From positions 239,835-303,834 of the forward strand of contig VWZF01002687.1 in the NCBI GenBank assembly GCA_013396755.1: DNA of 64,000 nt. The letters are read 5' to 3'. The DNA comes from Sclerurus mexicanus. Taxonomy: Eukaryota; Chordata; Aves; Passeriformes; Furnariidae. The number at the start of each line of letters is the position of its first letter. Position 1 is the first letter of the stretch. A program made the translations under genes and the position numbers. Of this stretch, positions 60,346 through 64,000 are shown one piece after another. The notes below the pieces were generated by a model. The model was not told the DNA's origin, ran no database searches, and saw only the letters and a list, made by a program, of their open reading frames with translations.

Positions 60346-62845
60346 GATCACATCATTGATAGGATGCTGTCCTACAGGGTTCAGACTGCTGGCAACATGT
60401 CCAGCTGCTTCTTCTTTAATAATTTACACGCAATATGGAATAAGAACTTATTTTTGTTGCTGTTGCTGCTTGCCTGAGAAAATGTTGCCTGATGGCTCTA
60501 AACTTCCATTACTTGAGACACAGCAATAGGACACACATATATCTACTTGCAACAGAGCCCCTGGTTTGCCTTTTCAGAGAAGTTAACACATCCTTTGGCA
60601 TGAGAAGCTGCTGGCTTATCTGAGACACGAGGACCTGGTATTTGCCTAATTTTGCCTGCTTTTATTTGACCCTTAAATGCGCATCTGCTTGATTAGCCAC
60701 AACCTTCAGCCATGGTGAAGAAGAATACTCAGCTGCAGCACCTTTGATAATGTCTAAAAATAGTTCAAGCACCCTTAGCCTTTCCTATGAACAACTGGTA
60801 GGTGGGCTTAAAGCGTTTGGTGCCATTACACTACTGAGCAATTTTGCTCCTTGAAATAAATTCAGCCTGCCTTTCTCCTGCTCTAAGCCCCTTCATTAGT
60901 CAGAAAAAGCAGTAAAGAGAGATGGGGAGTATAAGGAAAATTAAATACAAAACACCGTAAGCCTTTCAATGCCTGATGGAAGAACAGGTCTAATGGATGT
61001 TTATGTTCCAATCTATGTTGCACTGCTCTTGAGCTCACATCAACAGATCTTACCCATCTCACTCTGCATCTGTTCTACAGAAAGTACTTACCTTTGGGAC
61101 ATCAGTCTTGAGCTATGAAAGCTCTTGTCTTTGGTGTTCAAGCACTCTTGATAAACAAAGATGGAAAAGGTTTCACTTGCACATCTCAACAAAAAAACCA
61201 GACCTGAATAAGCAGCATCTAGAAAAATCATACGGCTCACACCCACCATGCATTTCAAAAGCAAAACTGCAGAGACTATACTCCGATAGTATATAGGCTT
61301 CAACAGAAATTTTAAAACTGAACAAAGGGAAGGCAACATTAACTACAGAATTCCCTGAATGACTGCAGTCATCCCCCAGACAATGAAGCTAAAGAGTAAC
61401 GTGATCAGATCATTGGAATGTCACTATTTATGCCAACAATGGAGTTCTTCTCTTACCAAAGAAACTGGAATTGAAGTAGGTTGTCAGTTTTCCCCACACT
61501 GAAATAACTGATACAGAGTTCACTTTAGTTTACCTTTATAAATCTGTGGCTGCCTTTGACCTTGCATTTGATTCTTGGGGCTTTCCAAGACATGCACTGA
61601 AAGCAAACCCAAAACACAACTACTGACATGAGAGGATCCCCATGCTGGAAATTCTGGCTGAGAATAGAAAAAGGTATCTCTCTGTATGGTCATCTCAGTC
61701 CGGGATCAACTACCAAGTCAAACAAGAAACAACATGACAGTATATGTGTGTCAGAATCATCCCCTAAACCAGAGCAGAACAGTGGGCTACCTACCTGGAC
61801 ACACCCTGATTTACGTGTGTTCCACAGCAAGCAAACTTGAAAAGCTGTAGCTGTTCAAATCTATCTCGCAATCAGGAGATTGAAAACCACTCTCCTCCTC
61901 CTCAGGAAATGGCAACTATCTGGAGCAGGTGAGAGGTGTGTCACTCTCCCAGCCAAAATACAATGCCCCACTCGGTATTTGATATACACCAGTTCACATT
62001 TCCATACCACAGCCTCTGACTGCTCCCAGTCTACTACAATTCAGTAGCTATACAGAGCCTCTTCAAGATGCCATGTGGTTTCTTCAAGCTATTAAAGAAT
62101 CAAAACATCTTCAGTGGTTGGGAGACACCACAAGGACAAGGACATTACCTTTTAAATTGGATAGTATTAGTAAGGTCTTAAGAAATCTCATTTACCTTAG
62201 GTGTTTGATGTCTTGTGATGAAGCTGCAAAGAAGAGTAGACAGCACTGCCACAGTATTAATGGCAAATTGTATGCAAGCTCTTGAACCACTGTAGGGCTC
62301 AGACGGCACCGACAGGCAGGTACTTCTGTAGGTGAGGATTTACAGTGTTCAAAAGATCAAACTTATAAATAGTAAATCATGCAAGATGAAAAATAAAAGG
62401 TGTGTAAAGTTTCCAGCTACTACTGAAAGGTTGGGGAGAAGAAAAATGAGCTCTATCGTAAAGACAAATCCCTCACATTTGACCTGCTGTCTTAGTAATA
62501 GCTCTCCTGTAACAGCATAAGAATCCAATACAGACAAGGGCAGATGTGGAGCTATTTCTCCAGAGAGCATTCAAGGGACCCTCTGTGAAGTTCAGAACAA
62601 GCTGTTAGCAAAGGCCACAAGCAGGTGGCCACTGCAGTCCTAGTGCTGCTTTGTTACTCACTGTTTCCCATCCAAACACCCCCTCATCTTACACATGGCC
62701 AGTGTCATCCTGCCTCTAGAAAATCCATTGAGTATCTGCTGCATGAAATTCAACACAATGCTAAAGCAAAAGGAGAAAAAGAGCTCTGGTGAAAAGAAGG
62801 AAGAGAAACGAGCTCGTGCTGCTGCAGAGCAATGCATTTCCTTGT
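60346..62845. other. Intergenic region downstream of MRPL3, no gene recognised
   Basis: 2.5 kb of ordinary sequence between the CR1 fragment and the candidate MRPL3 polyadenylation site. Nothing further could be supported. Confidence 0.6.
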
Positions 62846-62851
62846 TTTATT
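62846..62851 (-). terminator. MRPL3: Candidate polyadenylation signal AATAAA for MRPL3
   Basis: AATAAA on the - strand (TTTATT on +), about 440 bases past the MRPL3 stop codon. It is the first canonical signal in that direction. A variant AGTAAA lies nearer the stop, around 63.22 kb, and could be used instead. Confidence 0.5.
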
Positions 62852-63292
62852 TTGGATTATTCTTCATGGATCTCCCCCCCACCTCCCCAGATGCCATGGC
62901 AGATTTGGAACCCGTTTGGATCTATCAGAGTTACCCGGAATACTTTACATAAGAAAGAAAACAGAGTTTGGTAGCATTCAGAAAAGGAACTGGAGCCATG
63001 TCCAAAACAAGAGTTTTTCAGAAATGTGTCAGTTTTCACAGCCTGACGCAAAGGACAAAAGATCACTGAAGACACACTGTCAGGTGTGCCTTATAACCCG
63101 TCCCTCGGATTCACCAGTTGCTCTAAGTACAGGCTGGAAACTGATGGGGGTAAATCTGATTACCTGACCACAATGGCAATATCTGAAGTGTTTAAGTCAG
63201 CTGGCCAGACTGCAGTTCACGGGTTTACTGTTACACAGCACTGCAAAGTTCAGGAAAGTAACCAAACTGTGTTTTCAAAGGTGTGAAGAACA
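62852..63292 (-). other. MRPL3: MRPL3 3' UTR
   Basis: This is the sequence between the stop codon and the first canonical polyadenylation signal. Its extent is inferred only from that signal. It has no coding continuation. Confidence 0.5.
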
Positions 63293-63442
63293 TTATGTGT
63301 ATGTGACAGATGGATCCGTGAACTGGAAGATTTCCTTATCAAAAAGGTCTTCTGGCAGTTTTTCATCTCCATCAGCAAAAAACGTAGGGAACGGAGGGTT
63401 TTTATTGTGCTCCTTGCAAGTAGGCAATTTGCTATCTTTGAC
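63293..63442 (-). CDS. MRPL3: MRPL3 last coding exon (mitochondrial ribosomal protein uL3m, C-terminus)
   Basis: On the - strand, a splice acceptor (TTTTTAG, AG at 63443-63444) opens a frame of 49 codons ending in TAA at 63293-63295. The peptide VKDSKLPTCKEHNKNPPFP, followed by TFFADGDEKLPEDLFDKE, aligns with the C-terminus of vertebrate MRPL3, where [31 protein letters not shown] and a short end occur. MRPL3 is a structural protein of the large subunit of the mitochondrial ribosome; the bulk of the uL3 fold is encoded by exons beyond the right edge. The last dozen residues differ from mammals, as is usual for this tail. The gene is convergent with NEK11. Confidence 0.95.
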   Translation of the reverse strand, partial: VKDSKLPTCKEHNKNPPFPTFFADGDEKLPEDLFDKEIFQFTDPSVTYT

Positions 63443-64000
63443 CTAAAAAGCAGGAAGGGGAAGGGTAGGGTTAATAAATCTTACAGAAGACATTCAGACA
63501 GTGATACACTTGAAATTCAACTCAGCTTGCATGCATAAGAAAAAATCCAAGAGCATTCACACTCCAGGTATGTAAAAACCATCAAGCACTTTAACATCAA
63601 CCCCAGATAATGAAATTAACATTTTGTACCCATCTTTAAGGAGTTTTTCAAAAACCAAAAAAGTAAATTAAAACAAAGAGAATTTGTAGTTACAGTGAGA
63701 CAATCAAAACCGACTCTCATGAATTCATTGCTCAATATTTTAAAAAGTTATTAAAATAAAAATACGGCTTATTTAAACTGTGCTTATATCCCACAGTGCC
63801 CTCCTACCTGACATACCACGTTCTGTTATGCAGTGTAATCACCTCTTCAACAGCCAAGACACGCATTTGTATGGACGATGGGAACTAATTATGGCAGCTA
63901 ATTCTGCACAGATAAGTGCATGTGCTGTAGTCCATCCCTCTGGCTACTGCAGGGCTATTCAGTGCCTGCACAATTAAGCCTCTAACATTCTTCACCCAGG
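63443..64000 (-). other. MRPL3: Last intron of MRPL3 (partial)
   Basis: Sequence upstream of the terminal MRPL3 exon on the - strand. I looked for the preceding exon (the VNGSVPGHKNCL region) and did not find it, so it should lie beyond 64000. Confidence 0.75.

Overview
This is vertebrate nuclear DNA, most likely from a bird. The evidence is small exons in long AT-leaning introns, few mobile elements, and recognisable repeats that are CR1 LINE fragments with typical avian-type 3' ends. The species cannot be named from the sequence. Bases 1-107 are an assembly gap, followed by a C-rich tandem repeat.

Two protein genes are supported, and they converge. On the + strand, 2-28 kb holds NEK11, a NIMA-related kinase of the DNA-damage checkpoint. 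Three 5' coding exons (2093-2262, 11634-11799, 16597-16715) and the terminal exon (27090-27309) are clear by similarity. On the - strand at the right edge (63293-63442) lies the last coding exon of MRPL3, the mitochondrial large-subunit ribosomal protein uL3m. The rest of MRPL3 lies beyond the window. NEK11 followed by MRPL3 is the order known from other vertebrates.

The most interesting feature is what NEK11 lacks. In other vertebrates, several hundred residues separate the YMHER segment (end of the third coding exon) from the C-terminal exon. They carry the catalytic loop, DFG, activation loop, rest of the C-lobe and coiled coil. Here only 10.4 kb of gap-free sequence lies between, and I found none of these exons there by eye. 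The flanking exons have matching phase, so direct splicing gives an uninterrupted 224-residue product: kinase N-lobe plus C-terminal tail, with no catalytic machinery. The retained N-lobe also has unusual residues at normally hydrophobic positions (P35, P82, T91). This suggests an internally deleted, probably catalytically dead NEK11, unless the assembly has lost or misplaced sequence.

The ~35 kb between the two genes (27.9-62.8 kb) shows no gene I can support. It holds CR1 fragments, microsatellites and low-complexity tracts. NUDT16, which sits between these genes in mammals, was not seen. Smaller curiosities are a diverged ~100-bp tandem duplication (8760-8959), a CpG-dense islet (about 2938-3108) and a compact hairpin (20336-20368).
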